Assembly (NCBI RefSeq): GCF_001544615.1
Contig: NZ_FCNV02000001.1
Coordinates: 868,001 to 932,000, forward strand
DNA length: 64,000 nucleotides
DNA from: Caballeronia concitans
Lineage (GTDB): Bacteria > Pseudomonadota > Gammaproteobacteria > Burkholderiales > Burkholderiaceae
Direction: 5' to 3'
Position numbers and translations under genes: made by a program. The notes below the pieces were generated by a model. It ran no database searches, had not been told where the DNA came from, and was given only the letters and a program-made list of their open reading frames with translations. Positions within the stretch are counted from its first letter, which is position 1. The number at the start of each line of letters is the position of its first letter. Shown piece after piece: positions 35,801 through 46,500 of the stretch.

Positions 35801-37396
35801 GACGTTGTTGCTGAGCAGTACCCGTTCGATGGCCGTTGATGCCTTGAATCGCTGGCGAGGGATTGAAAGACTGCGGGCTGTGAGCATCTCGGTGGCGAGC
35901 GCTTCGACAGCGGTCATCGCGATGTCGCCAAGTTCGCTGTTGGCTAGGACGGTTTCTTCTAGGTAGCGTTCGGCCAGCGCCTGACTGGTTACAACGTTGA
36001 AGGTCTCGCCTTGCTGTGCCAATTCGACATACAGCGCCAATTCGCGCGGATTACACAGAAGTTGACGAGTGTTGATATCAATGCCCGATGCGTCGATATG
36101 GAGCCGCCCCAGCAATGGCGCGATGTCGCGTTCCCAATCGAATGGCTCACAAGTTATCTTCTTATCCCAAATCCTTTGGGCAATGCTTCGGTCGTAAGAG
36201 CAGTCGAACTCGCGACATGCTGTGACGACCGTGACATTGGGATTTGTCAACAGACGGTCGATCTGAGCAAGGAAATACTTTAGAGCCGTGTGCTCGCGGG
36301 CGATAGACAGCACATCCAGCGAATCGATCAACACAACCACATGGGCACGTTCCGCCATACGTGCCGCTTGCTGCACCCACTGATTAGCAAGCCCAATGTC
36401 ACTGCGCTCTTGGGCGCTGATGGCGTCGGAGAACTCGCGCGACTGGATGAATAGCGGTACCAGTGGCTGGCCAGCGTGGAAAATTCGTTCCAACTCGTCC
36501 TGCACTGCCAGCATCACGCACGTCTTGCCCGAGCCGGGCGCACCGGTAAGTAAGATAGAGCGGTGCTTTGCTTCGATTGCCTGCATCACTTCGCGGACTG
36601 AAGGACTGTCGAGGCGCTGATCGCGGACGGCCCTTTGCCATGATCGGCCGATGGCAGAAATGCTGTGAAAAGACGCCTGGATTGCACTAACGTCCATTGG
36701 CGGCGCTATCATCGCACCGGCTTCGTTCAGCAAGCTGGCCAAGTCTTCCTTGCTCAAACGATGCCGGACGGCGGTGTTCGCTTCGTGGCCTTCAAGGCGC
36801 ATGCCTAACTGATCGAGATGTGCCCATAGCGTGTTGAATGCGGCTGACGCGTTAGACGACAAGTTGGCCAACCGCTCGAACAGTCTTCTCCGTAGGTCGC
36901 CGAGTCCTGGCGTCCCTTCAAAGCTCGTGCGCTGCAGAAATTCGTAAGTCGAGACACTCGGCGTGTTTTTTTCGAGCAGCGCCCGAAGCTGGCTTTCCGT
37001 ATCTCGATGTGCCTTGCCGAGATGCGCATGAAACAAGGATTCGTCAGGATAGCTTGCGCCGAACTCCTTCAATGCCGCGAGCTCTCCAAACGGGCTGCGC
37101 GAATAGAAGCGTACCGACGCTTTTGGATCAGCGGCTAACAACTTGCCCGCTTTCTCGACTTCTTGGCCGAGGTCGGAAACAGACCATGCCTTATACGATG
37201 ACTGGTTTTTCTTACATTGGCAGCAAATTCTGACTCCGTCGGCCCTGCCGATGACGACGTCATCCACCGGCGAGGTGACCGAGTCAATTTCGAGCCATTC
37301 GTAGTCGGCGCTAGAAAGAATCGTCAGAGCCCAATCAAACGCTATCAACGTTTGATATCCATCACCGCGATTCGACTGAATTCCCGCTTTGCTCAT
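32825..37396 (-). CDS. Large STAND/NACHT-like NTPase with N-terminal PD-(D/E)XK nuclease-like domain (putative antiviral Avs-like protein)
   Basis: 1523-residue multidomain protein. Residues 1-~115 resemble a DUF4297/Cap4-type dsDNA nuclease: QSNRGDGYQTLIAFDWAL, a candidate acidic residue E36, D45-D46, and Q60-C-K62 in CCQCKK, i.e. D-x(n)-QxK. An ATPase core follows: Walker A GAPGSGKT (285-292), Walker B VVVLIDSLDVLS (353-364), TACREFD as a sensor-like element (393-399), and NPRELALYVEL typical of NACHT/STAND modules. Residues ~600-1523 look all-helical with no recognisable family. This order (effector nuclease, STAND ATPase, long sensor) is that of Avs antiviral proteins. GC content is visibly lower than in the flanking cobQ and thioesterase genes and codon use differs, suggesting horizontal acquisition. 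Single-gene insertion; no partner genes. Function is inferred, not shown. Confidence 0.75.
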   Translation of the reverse strand: MSKAGIQSNRGDGYQTLIAFDWALTILSSADYEWLEIDSVTSPVDDVVIGRADGVRICCQCKKNQSSYKAWSVSDLGQEVEKAGKLLAADPKASVRFYSRSPFGELAALKEFGASYPDESLFHAHLGKAHRDTESQLRALLEKNTPSVSTYEFLQRTSFEGTPGLGDLRRRLFERLANLSSNASAAFNTLWAHLDQLGMRLEGHEANTAVRHRLSKEDLASLLNEAGAMIAPPMDVSAIQASFHSISAIGRSWQRAVRDQRLDSPSVREVMQAIEAKHRSILLTGAPGSGKTCVMLAVQDELERIFHAGQPLVPLFIQSREFSDAISAQERSDIGLANQWVQQAARMAERAHVVVLIDSLDVLSIAREHTALKYFLAQIDRLLTNPNVTVVTACREFDCSYDRSIAQRIWDKKITCEPFDWERDIAPLLGRLHIDASGIDINTRQLLCNPRELALYVELAQQGETFNVVTSQALAERYLEETVLANSELGDIAMTAVEALATEMLTARSLSIPRQRFKASTAIERVLLSNNVLVETRHGQLSFGHQTLLDVLVISGATRANLSLDAFIRQLPPVPFVRPTIRSFVAHLAAGDRRQLRLQLRMVLTGSHAFHVRRLVAESFAEQVPHDNDWPLVRDLWAQHREIFQVIYAQASRVEWHYFWMKHLLPVLTNTRDREALTMHAQRVCQWANVDAAGVSSFWHDVLEFDYLDKPQLAVAITYGITRVDNEFLPLFGPLVVKLLNAPRPEHDFLGEVLAACIRAGAANDELLWHYVTGEICDADLLAFKLGNKLHCQPHEFGKSGGTFIAARMKQSTDLLDMAVATIERWSAIRRADREDTPTSYWRGFLRSTSYEDAHSQTDKRHLDSERLLLDAIESAVVSHASVASPWWSSNRRRLSFSSEGALRYFAVLACTAAPSSNLDIIGQLLCEKALLDSDLAHELGTLIHAAFWQLPADTQDAVQATILTISDDDAEDPIRLNWIRRRQAQLILAIPRHLRLGDAQRILDECERDVWPLIRNPVIYMSGGFVNPPFSFQVFLDASDEVVFKLLAHYDGHDENWIQDTLVAGEREVGRQLDEAASRHPTRFMNLLSIGWTRLSDSTRENILSGASRYLAHRHGNLRPNGEWSPQDEPAPETVANLILAELEAHPIKWRHTQIASEAIEGCASVVSRAKEIAKVIEWAADFSTLREQSSISGDSVNLLTKGLNMSRGRAVEALMRLASKFAENDDPSPATLAPALRLFANDHDPAVRALMLRHLPYLQSRRERLGWQLFRVAMRDASGLWGIAEPCLYHAYHRRFGMVRLWLARIFRSRDNEALETWGRISALAVLSQHITVSAFLNDLDALGSKEAWRGAANVWTNAGNLKQHQQICLTGLFAGLFGSEAIAAVVAECFIDIFARGAPMIEIPIELLRRYFDLQENKAAASRSDVFGLDVWLNTMSLLNPTHALDIAEIYIRFIKRKNIFIYNYENNLTQLLTRLFAQAEEQEQADGGAMLARVVDLQDALLSLNVNGVSDWLKAAERL

Positions 37397-37401
37397 TTCT
37401 T

Positions 37402-37426
37402 GACGGTCCTTTGTGACCTGACCGTC
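37402..37426 (-). promoter_or_regulatory. Inverted repeat over the ribosome-binding site of the STAND gene
   Basis: GACGGTC (37402-37408) and GACCGTC (37420-37426) form a perfect 7-bp inverted repeat with an 11-nt spacer, starting 6 bp upstream of the ATG. Read on the gene's strand, the downstream arm overlaps the AAAGGA ribosome-binding site. It could be an operator or an RNA hairpin limiting translation. Confidence 0.45.
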
Positions 37427-37599
37427 CTGACTTGTTGGCTGCCATGATGTATTGCGAAGGCCAATCGTGCTGTAGACTCGGCAGGTCGGGCGAACGATAA
37501 AGAGTCGATTTTGCAGAAGTCAGTCTCGATTGCCAAGATACCGTGCTGGTACCCAGGCATGGCGCTGGCCAATTGACTTCGGTCGAGGCATTGCGCTCG

Positions 37600-38016
37600 T
37601 CAATACAGAATCATCTGCGTACACCGAAACATCGCGATCAGCTTGCCGTCGCCGTTGGTGACGGTCGCGTCCCATACATGCGTGCTGCGCCCGAGATGCA
37701 CGGCGCTCGCCTTCGCGACGATCTTCCCGTCGCGCGCCGTTGAAACGTGATTGCTCTTGAGTTCGAGCGTCGTGAAGTTCTGCGCCTTGTCCGGCAGATG
37801 CGCGATACACGCATACCCGCAGCACGTATCCGCGAGTCCGACGACGGTCGCCGCGTGCAGAAAGCCGTTCGGCGCGAGCAGTTCCGGCCGGATCACGAGT
37901 TCGCCGGTGAGCGTGCCTTCACCGAGCGATACGACCTGGATGCCCAGCAAATCGGGCAAGCGGCCTTTCTGACGGTTGCGCAAATAGTCGAGCGTGACAT
38001 CGGGGCGAAGCGGCAT
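37600..38016 (-). CDS. PaaI-family hotdog-fold thioesterase
   Basis: 138-residue hotdog protein of the PaaI/4HBT group, expected to hydrolyse acyl-CoA thioesters. Diagnostic sequence: LAPNGFLHAATVVGLADTCCGY (hotdog helix with the NGFLHA substitution of the HGG motif), then TLELKSNHVSTARDGKIVAKA and HLGRSTHVWDATVTNGDGKL. ATG 38016 follows GAGGA at good spacing; the in-frame upstream start at 38064 lacks this. The physiological substrate is unknown. GC content returns to the chromosomal level here, marking the right edge of the low-GC insert. Confidence 0.87.
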   Translation of the reverse strand: MPLRPDVTLDYLRNRQKGRLPDLLGIQVVSLGEGTLTGELVIRPELLAPNGFLHAATVVGLADTCCGYACIAHLPDKAQNFTTLELKSNHVSTARDGKIVAKASAVHLGRSTHVWDATVTNGDGKLIAMFRCTQMILY

Positions 38017-38196
38017 GAGCGTGATTCCTCGAAGGGTGAGCGGCACCGCGCGAGCGTTAGCCATTCGGCCAATCTGCCGCGCGCGCGACTTTTGCCGATA
38101 ATATCAACGGCTCGAATCATGCATCCGTTCTATAACGACGAAACCGTGCGCGCCGTTCCGGGATAAATGCGCGCCGGACTAACGACAGGACCTTTC

Positions 38197-38823
38197 ATGA
38201 CCGTGATCGTGGTGGCAAATCCGAAGGGCGGCGTCGGCAAGAGTACGCTCGCAACCAATCTCGCAGGCTATTTCGCGGCGAACGGCGAGTGGGTCGCGCT
38301 CGCCGATCTCGACAAGCAGCGCTCCGCGCACGCGTGGCTCGCGCTGCGCGTCGATACGCTGCCGAAAATCGAGGAGTGGAGCGTCGATGTCGATGCCCCC
38401 GCAAAGCCGCCCAAAGGTCTGGAAAAAGCCATCGTCGATACCCCGGCCGGCGTTCACGGCAACCGGCTCGCGCTCGCGCTGCAACTTGCCGACAAGGTCA
38501 TCGTGCCGCTGCAGCCGTCCATGTTCGACATCCTCGCAACGCAAGATTTCCTCGCGAAGCTCGCGAAGGAAAAGGCGGTGCGCAAGGGCGCGGTCCAGAT
38601 CGGCGTCGTCGGCATGCGGGTGGACGCGCGCACGCGATCGGCGGACCAGTTGCATCGTTTCGTCGAAGGGCTCGATCTGCCGGTGCTCGGCTTTCTGCGC
38701 GACACGCAGAACTACGTGCAGCTCGCCGCGCACGGGCTCACGTTGTGGGATGTCGCCAAGAGCCGCGTCGAAAAGGATCTGGAGCAGTGGCAGCCGATCA
38801 TCGACTGGGCGGAGAAAAAGTAA
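38197..38823 (+). CDS. ParA-family ATPase (orphan)
   Basis: 208-residue MinD/ParA-type deviant Walker ATPase. KGGVGKST lies at residues 10-17, the second motif is DLDKQRSAHAW (DxDKQ in place of the usual DxDPQ), and the Walker B-like IVDTPAGVHG is near 83. No ParB gene or parS-like cluster is adjacent. ATG 38197 has ACAGGA upstream; an in-frame ATG at 38167 would add ten unconserved residues. It lies near panD-panC-scpA. A positioning role for DNA or a protein cargo is inferred from family only. Confidence 0.87.
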   Translation: MTVIVVANPKGGVGKSTLATNLAGYFAANGEWVALADLDKQRSAHAWLALRVDTLPKIEEWSVDVDAPAKPPKGLEKAIVDTPAGVHGNRLALALQLADKVIVPLQPSMFDILATQDFLAKLAKEKAVRKGAVQIGVVGMRVDARTRSADQLHRFVEGLDLPVLGFLRDTQNYVQLAAHGLTLWDVAKSRVEKDLEQWQPIIDWAEKK

Positions 38824-38892
38824 CAAGGCCGGCGGTCCATGACGGATGCGCCGGCCTCGTGAAGAGCAAAATCCAAGGCAAAGCTCAGGAGA

Positions 38893-39279
38893 TTACGTCC
38901 AATTCTGCGTCGGCACGTGATCGCGGCTGCCCTTGATGCGGTTCTCGCCGTCGACGAACACGAGGTTCGGCTTCCAGCCGGCCTTGATCTCGTTTTCGTC
39001 GACCTGCGCAAATGCCGCAATGATCACGAGATCGCCCAGTTGCGCGCGGCGCGCCGCCGATCCGTTCAGCGAGATCATGCCGCTGCCGCGCTCGCCCTTG
39101 ATCGCGTACGTCGTCAGGCGCTCGCCGTTGTTCACGTTCCAGATGTCGATCTGCTCGTTTTCCAGCAGATTCGCCGCTTCGAGCAGATCCTCGTCGATGG
39201 CGCACGAGCCTTCGTAATGCAGCTCGCAGTGCGTGACCGTCGCGCGATGAATCTTCGATTTGAGCATGGTGCGTTGCAT
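38893..39279 (-). CDS. panD: Aspartate 1-decarboxylase
   Basis: Pyruvoyl-dependent decarboxylase making beta-alanine for pantothenate; 128 residues. The self-processing site Gly24-Ser25 is visible in HYEGSCAID, and the N-terminus [20 protein letters not shown] (Lys9, His11) is canonical. [20 protein letters not shown] and VIIAAFAQV complete the double-psi barrel. The ATG at 39279 is 14 bp after panC; the longer open frame starting at 39753 is a panC shadow. Confidence 0.95.
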   Translation of the reverse strand: MQRTMLKSKIHRATVTHCELHYEGSCAIDEDLLEAANLLENEQIDIWNVNNGERLTTYAIKGERGSGMISLNGSAARRAQLGDLVIIAAFAQVDENEIKAGWKPNLVFVDGENRIKGSRDHVPTQNWT

Positions 39280-39293
39280 GGTGCCGGCTTCCT

Positions 39294-41094
<1,801 letters not shown>

Positions 41095-41096
41095 GT

Positions 41097-41282
41097 TCAG
41101 AAGTTCTGGTAGTAGACGTAAGGCGTCTGCTTCACGCGCGAAGTCTGCTGACGGTCGCGCTCGTCGAGGTCGATCGGCTGCTTGTCCCACAGGAGCGCGC
41201 GTCCGCGGCGCTGTTCGTCTTCCAGCGACGGCTTTTGCGCTTTCAACTGATTGATGAACTGGGTGATGTCCGACTGATACAT
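41097..41282 (-). CDS. DUF3460 family small protein
   Basis: 61-residue conserved Burkholderiales protein of unknown function (MYQSDITQFINQLKAQKPSL, then GRALLWDKQPIDLDERDRQQ). The tail has YVYYQNF. No membrane segment or cofactor motif. Located 2 bp upstream of scpA on the same strand, so translation of the two is probably coupled; this pairing suggests, but does not prove, a link with chromosome condensation. Confidence 0.85.
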   Translation of the reverse strand: MYQSDITQFINQLKAQKPSLEDEQRRGRALLWDKQPIDLDERDRQQTSRVKQTPYVYYQNF

Positions 41283-41673
41283 GATCCGGCTTCCGTGGGT
41301 TCGATGCGGTTCGTTGGATGGCGGCGCGTCCGGCGTGCCGTGATGCAGTGCGCTTCGGCAGGGCCATTTCGGCGACGCGGCCGCAGGTTCGCCGGAATTT
41401 TACCGCAAGCATCGGCGGCGTCGGGCATATCGGACGCCTCGCGCGGTGGCTGATTCGCGCATGCGCGTGCGAAAACGCGGGGAACCGGGCGCGGCGCGAG
41501 CCGTCCAACGGCGCACGGCGAAAGGCGCCTATGCCGGATTTTTACGTCGCCCGGACGTAGCGGTGTGGTGAAATAGCGCTCGCGCGCCGTGCTGCGCTCA
41601 TCGCACGAAAAACGTCGCATGGCGGACCCGCTTCGCCTTTCAATCCATTTTTTTCCGATGCCGGAGGTCGCGT
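41283..41673. other. Divergent intergenic region DUF3460/tamA
   Basis: 391 bp without a convincing gene, GC-rich. It must hold promoters for the leftward DUF3460-scpA-panC-panD unit and rightward tamA-tamB. The only structure noticed is a small inverted repeat TACGTC-(5 nt)-GACGTA at 41543-41559. Short open frames here have no recognisable sequence. Confidence 0.6.
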
Positions 41674-43512
41674 TTGGCGGGGCGTTCGTTTGATTTGCTG
41701 TGTGCGGTCCGCGGCCTCGCCGCCAAACGGCGCACGATGAAGCCGCTCGCGCCGGCCGCCGGTCATCGCCCGCATTCGGCGTTGAGCGCGCTCATTGCGT
41801 TCACCGCGCTCACGACGCTCACGATGGCGACGCCCGCCTTCGCGAAATACGACGTGGACATCGACGCGCCGCGCAGCATCAAGAAGCTGCTGAAAGATCA
41901 CCTCGAGCTTTCCCGTTTCGCCAAGCGCGACGACGTCAGCGACGACCAGTTCCAGTTTCTCGTCACGGCCGCGCCGAAAGACGTGCGCGATCTCGTCGCG
42001 ACCGAGGGATTTTTCACGCCGGTCGTGCGCACGGACGTCACGACCGTCGACGACAAGCGCTCCGTCAAGGTGAGCGTCGATCCCGGACCGCAGACGACAA
42101 TCGCGTCCGTCAACCTCAAATTCACGGGCGCGGTGACGACGGAAGACCGCACGCAGGAAAACGCCGCGCGTTTCGCTTTCTCGATTCATGAGGGCGATCC
42201 CTTCACGCAGGACGCATGGGACAGCGCGAAGAGCGCCGCGCTGAAGGCGCTGCAGGCGCGCCGCTATCTCGGCGCGCGCATCGTGCGTTCGCAGGCGCGC
42301 GTCAATCCGCGCACGCATATCGCGGATTTGTCCGTCACGTTCGACAGCGGCCCGACCTTCACCTTCGGCAAGCTCGATATCAGCGGCACGAAGCGGTATC
42401 CGCAGAAGATCATCGAGAACGTGAATCCGATCAACGAAGGCGAAATCTACGACGTCGCGCGCGTGAACGAACTCCAGCGGCAAGTGCAGAACACGCCGTA
42501 TTACGCGAGCGTCGCGATCGACGTGGCCAACGACGTCGAGAAGCCGAACGAGACGCCGCTGCACATCAAGGTCAGCGAGTATCCGTATCACAGCGTGCGC
42601 TATGGCGTCGGCTATGCGACGGACACGGGCTTCCACGTGCAAGGCGCCTACAGTTATCTGAACACCTTCGGCGCGGCATATCCGTTCACCATCTCGGGCC
42701 GGCTCGACCAGACGCAGCAGTACGGCCGCGTGCAGCTCGCCATGCCGCCGGATTCGCGCGGCTGGGTCAACGCGGTCTTCGGTTCCTACACGATCACCGA
42801 CGTTTCCGACACGAACATCTACAGCGCGCGCGTCGGCGTGCAGCGTTCGCGTTCGACGCAGAACATCGACACGACGTATTCGCTGACGTTCTACGACGAC
42901 CGCCTGACGCAGAACGAGCCGAATCCGTCGACGGCGCGCGCGCTCGTGCCGGCGTGGACGTGGATTCGCCGCGATGTCGACGATCCGCTGTTCCCGCGCC
43001 GCGGCAACGTGATTCGCGCCGAGGCAAGTTTCGCGGTGAAGAACGTGCTGACCGACCAGACTTTCGCGCGTCTGTACACCAACATGCAGCAATACCTGTC
43101 GCTCGGCAGGAGCGATCTCCTCGTGTTTCGCGCGGAGTTCGGCGGCGTGTTCACGAGCGGGCCGTCGAGCGGCGTGCCGGCGTCGCTGCTGTTCCGCGCG
43201 GGCGGCGCGAATTCGGTGCGCGGCTACAGCTATCTGGGCATCGGCCACAACGTTTCCGGCTCCATTCTGCCGACGAAGTACATGGTGACGGGCAGCACCG
43301 AGTATCAGCACTGGTTCACGCACGATTGGGGCGGCGCGGTGTTCTTCGACATCGGCACCGCGACGGATACCTGGGGCGAGCGCGTATTCCAGCCGGGCGT
43401 GGGCGTCGGCGCGCGGTGGCGCAGCCCGGTCGGGCCGGTCAACGTGGATGTCGCGTATGGACTCAAGAACAAGAGCATCAAGCCGTATCTGACGCTCGGC
43501 ATCGCATTCTGA
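41674..43512 (+). CDS. tamA: TamA, Omp85-family translocation and assembly module
   Basis: Outer-membrane beta-barrel of the Omp85 family with N-terminal POTRA domains, partner of TamB in autotransporter assembly and phospholipid traffic; up to 612 residues. A signal peptide ends at PAFA-KYDV, POTRA repeats cover about 60-290 (YPQKIIENVNPINEGEIYDV), and the barrel ends with MVTGSTEYQHWF and YGLKNKSIKPYLTLGIAF, with the C-terminal Phe. Start assigned to TTG 41674 because GGAGG lies 6 bp upstream; ATG 41737 (591 residues) has no ribosome-binding site but gives a more conventional signal peptide length. Confidence 0.9.
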   Translation: MAGRSFDLLCAVRGLAAKRRTMKPLAPAAGHRPHSALSALIAFTALTTLTMATPAFAKYDVDIDAPRSIKKLLKDHLELSRFAKRDDVSDDQFQFLVTAAPKDVRDLVATEGFFTPVVRTDVTTVDDKRSVKVSVDPGPQTTIASVNLKFTGAVTTEDRTQENAARFAFSIHEGDPFTQDAWDSAKSAALKALQARRYLGARIVRSQARVNPRTHIADLSVTFDSGPTFTFGKLDISGTKRYPQKIIENVNPINEGEIYDVARVNELQRQVQNTPYYASVAIDVANDVEKPNETPLHIKVSEYPYHSVRYGVGYATDTGFHVQGAYSYLNTFGAAYPFTISGRLDQTQQYGRVQLAMPPDSRGWVNAVFGSYTITDVSDTNIYSARVGVQRSRSTQNIDTTYSLTFYDDRLTQNEPNPSTARALVPAWTWIRRDVDDPLFPRRGNVIRAEASFAVKNVLTDQTFARLYTNMQQYLSLGRSDLLVFRAEFGGVFTSGPSSGVPASLLFRAGGANSVRGYSYLGIGHNVSGSILPTKYMVTGSTEYQHWFTHDWGGAVFFDIGTATDTWGERVFQPGVGVGARWRSPVGPVNVDVAYGLKNKSIKPYLTLGIAF

Positions 43513-43544
43513 GCGATGCATCGACGAATTTCGACTAACGAAGC

Positions 43545-46500
43545 ATGACGGATCCAGTCAATCAGGCGAACGACGGCAACGAAAACAACGACGCCGCGCC
43601 GAAGACGCCGCCACAGACGCCGCCACGCAAGCGGGGCGGGCGGCGCTTTTTGCGCTGGATCGGCGCGCTCGTGCTCGTCGTCGTGCTGATCGTGGCGCTG
43701 GCGCTCGGGACGGTTTTCTTCGCGCTGACGACGGATCGCGGTACACGCGTCGCCTGGAACGCGGCGACGTCGCTGCTCGACGGAAAGCTTTCGGGCAAGC
43801 TCGACGGCGGCGCGATCGCCACCGGCCTGCAACTGCGCGACGTCCACTGGAAGGACGGCAAGGGCACGGACGTCGGGGTGGACAGCGTCTCGGGCCGCTG
43901 GGCGCTCACGCGCGATCCGCTGCGCTTCACCATCGACTATCTGCATGTCGGGACGATCGACGCGCACATCGCGCCATCGAACGAGCCGAGCAAGAAAACC
44001 GGGTTGCCGAACGATTTGCGGCTGCCGATCCAGCTCGCCGTGCGCGATCTGCGCGTCGCGAAGCTGCGGCTGCACGAAGGCGCGACGACGACCGAATTCT
44101 CCGGCCTCGTCTTTAACGGACGCAGCGACGGCCAGCTCCACGAAGCCACTGTCGAGCGGCTCACGACGCCGTTCGGCTCCGTGACGGCCGCCGCGAAACT
44201 CGACGGCGGCGCGCGCCCGTTCCCGCTTTCCGGCGACGCGACCTACGCCGGCAAGGTCAAGGACGAGACGGTGCAGGTGAGCGCGCGCTTGTCGGGATCG
44301 CTGGAAGATCTCGTCGCGGACGTCGATGCCAGCGGCCTGAAGCTCGCCGGCCAGGCGCACGTCGAAGCCACGCCGTTCGCCGACGTGCCGCTCAAGCGCG
44401 CCATCGTGACCGCGGACCACATCAACCCGCAGGCGTTCAGCGCGGGCGCGCCCGCCGCCGACCTCGCCGTGCGCGCCGAAGTGAAGCCGGTTGCGGGCGA
44501 GAAGACGTTCGTCGTGAGCGGGCCGGTGTCGATTGTCAACGCGAAGCCCGGTTCCATCGACAAGAAACTGCTGCCGCTCATCGACGCCCGCGCGAACGTG
44601 CGGCTCGACGCGTCCGCGCAAAGCATCGCGGACCTGAACGTGCGGCTCCTGAAGAACGCGACGATCACGGGTGGCGGTTCGCTCGCGGGCGGCAAGGGGC
44701 GCTTCGACCTGAAGGTGGCGAAGCTCGATCTCAACGCGATCGAACCGAGCGTGCGCGCGACGGACTTCGCGGGGCCGGTGAGCGTCGTGCTCGCGGGCGA
44801 TTCGCAGGCCGTGACCGTCGATCTGAACGATCACAAAGCGGCCATCCGCGCGCAGGCGAAGGTGAGGCTGGACGCGAAGCAGACCACGCTCGACGAGGTG
44901 AAGCTGACCGTCGGCAAGGGGCGCGTGGAAGCGAGCGGCGCGCTGAAGAAAGACGTCCATTCGAGCTACGACGTCAAAGCGAAGTTCGTCGAATTCAATC
45001 CGCTGCTGCTGCAGCAGCAATTGATCGCGCCGAAGGTCACGCAAAAGCCTGCCGCCAAAAAGACGGCCGCGCCGCCGCGCGTGATCGAGGCGCGCGTGAA
45101 CGGCACGCTCGCCGCGTCGGGCATGCTCGCGCCGACGCTCACGACCAAGGCCACGTTCAAGCTCGACGACAGCACGTACGACAACCTGCCGCTCACCGGC
45201 GCGGGCACCGTGCAGATCGCGGGCACGCGCATTTTGCCGAGCACGGCGAAGCTCTCGGTGGCGGGCAACGATGTCGATCTGAACGGCAGTTTCGGCGCGC
45301 CCGGCGACCGGCTGCGCTTCCGGATCGACGCACCGCAACTGGAGCGCCTCGGTTTCGGACTGGCCGGCACGGTGAAGGCGGACGGCGATCTGACCGGCTC
45401 GATCGCGCATCCGAACGTCGCGGCGAATTATCAGGCCGATGGCGTCGTGTTCGGCGCGAACCGGCTCGGTCACGCCGAAGGCCACGCCGATATCCGCGAC
45501 GGCGCGAACGGCGCGCTCGTGTTCACACTGAAGGCACGCGATGCGCGTGCATCGGGCGTCGAAATCGCCAAGCTCGACGCCAACCTGAACGGCACGCGCA
45601 TGCAGCACACGCTCGCGTTGACCACGACGGGCAAGGTGCAGGGCCAGCCGGTGAATCTCACGCTCGGCGCGAACGGCAAGTTCACCGACGCCGTCGACGG
45701 CCCGCACTGGGACGGCGTCATCACGAAGCTCACGAACAAGGGCACGCCGTCGGTGAATCTGGAGTCGCCGCTCGCGGTGAGTTACGGGCCGAAGCGCATC
45801 GTGCTCGGCGCGACGCGGCTCGTCGCGGAAGGCGCGGCGCTCGATCTCAAGTCGTTCGCGCTCGAAGGCGGGCGCATTCAGTCGGCGGGGACGCTCACGA
45901 ATCTCTCGGTGCCGCGCCTCCTGGAAGTGCGGCGCGCGATGACGGGCGAGGAATCGTCGATACGCACGGACCTGATCTTCGACGGCGACTGGAATTTCTC
46001 GCTCGGCGCGACGGCCACGGGCTACGCGCAGATCAAGCGGCGCGGCGGCGACGTGACCATCGACGGCACGCGCGGCGTCGCGGCGCTCGGCATCTCGGAA
46101 ATCGTCGCGCGCGCGGATTTCACGGGCGGCGACCGGCTCAACGCGACGCTGCACGCGAAAGCGAGCCGCATCGGCGTGATCGACGCGAACGTGCACACGA
46201 CGCTCGTCCCGCGCGACGGCATGCTCACCGTGGCCGACGAAGCGCCGCTTTCGGGCGCCATCGACGCGAACGTGCCGGAATTGCGCACCACCGGCGGCCT
46301 GCTCGGCGCGAACTATCTGCTCGGCGGCAAGATCGCGCTGAAGCTGACGATCGCGGGCATCGTCGCGAAGCCGAGCCTGTCCGGATCGCTGACGGGCGAC
46401 AACATATCCGCGACGGTCGTCGACCAGGGCGTGCAGTTGAAGGACGGCATCATTCGCATTGCGCTGTCGGAGAATCTCGTCGATTTCCGGCAAGTGGAGT

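Noticed and set aside
32825-37396. Ordinary eukaryote-like NLR or metabolic ATPase
   Set aside because: The D/QxK N-terminal region plus NACHT core and composition shift fit a bacterial STAND defence protein better; no metabolic motif was found.
41243-41620. 125-residue leftward frame upstream of DUF3460
   Set aside because: Overlaps DUF3460 in another frame, with no ribosome-binding site and shadow-like composition.
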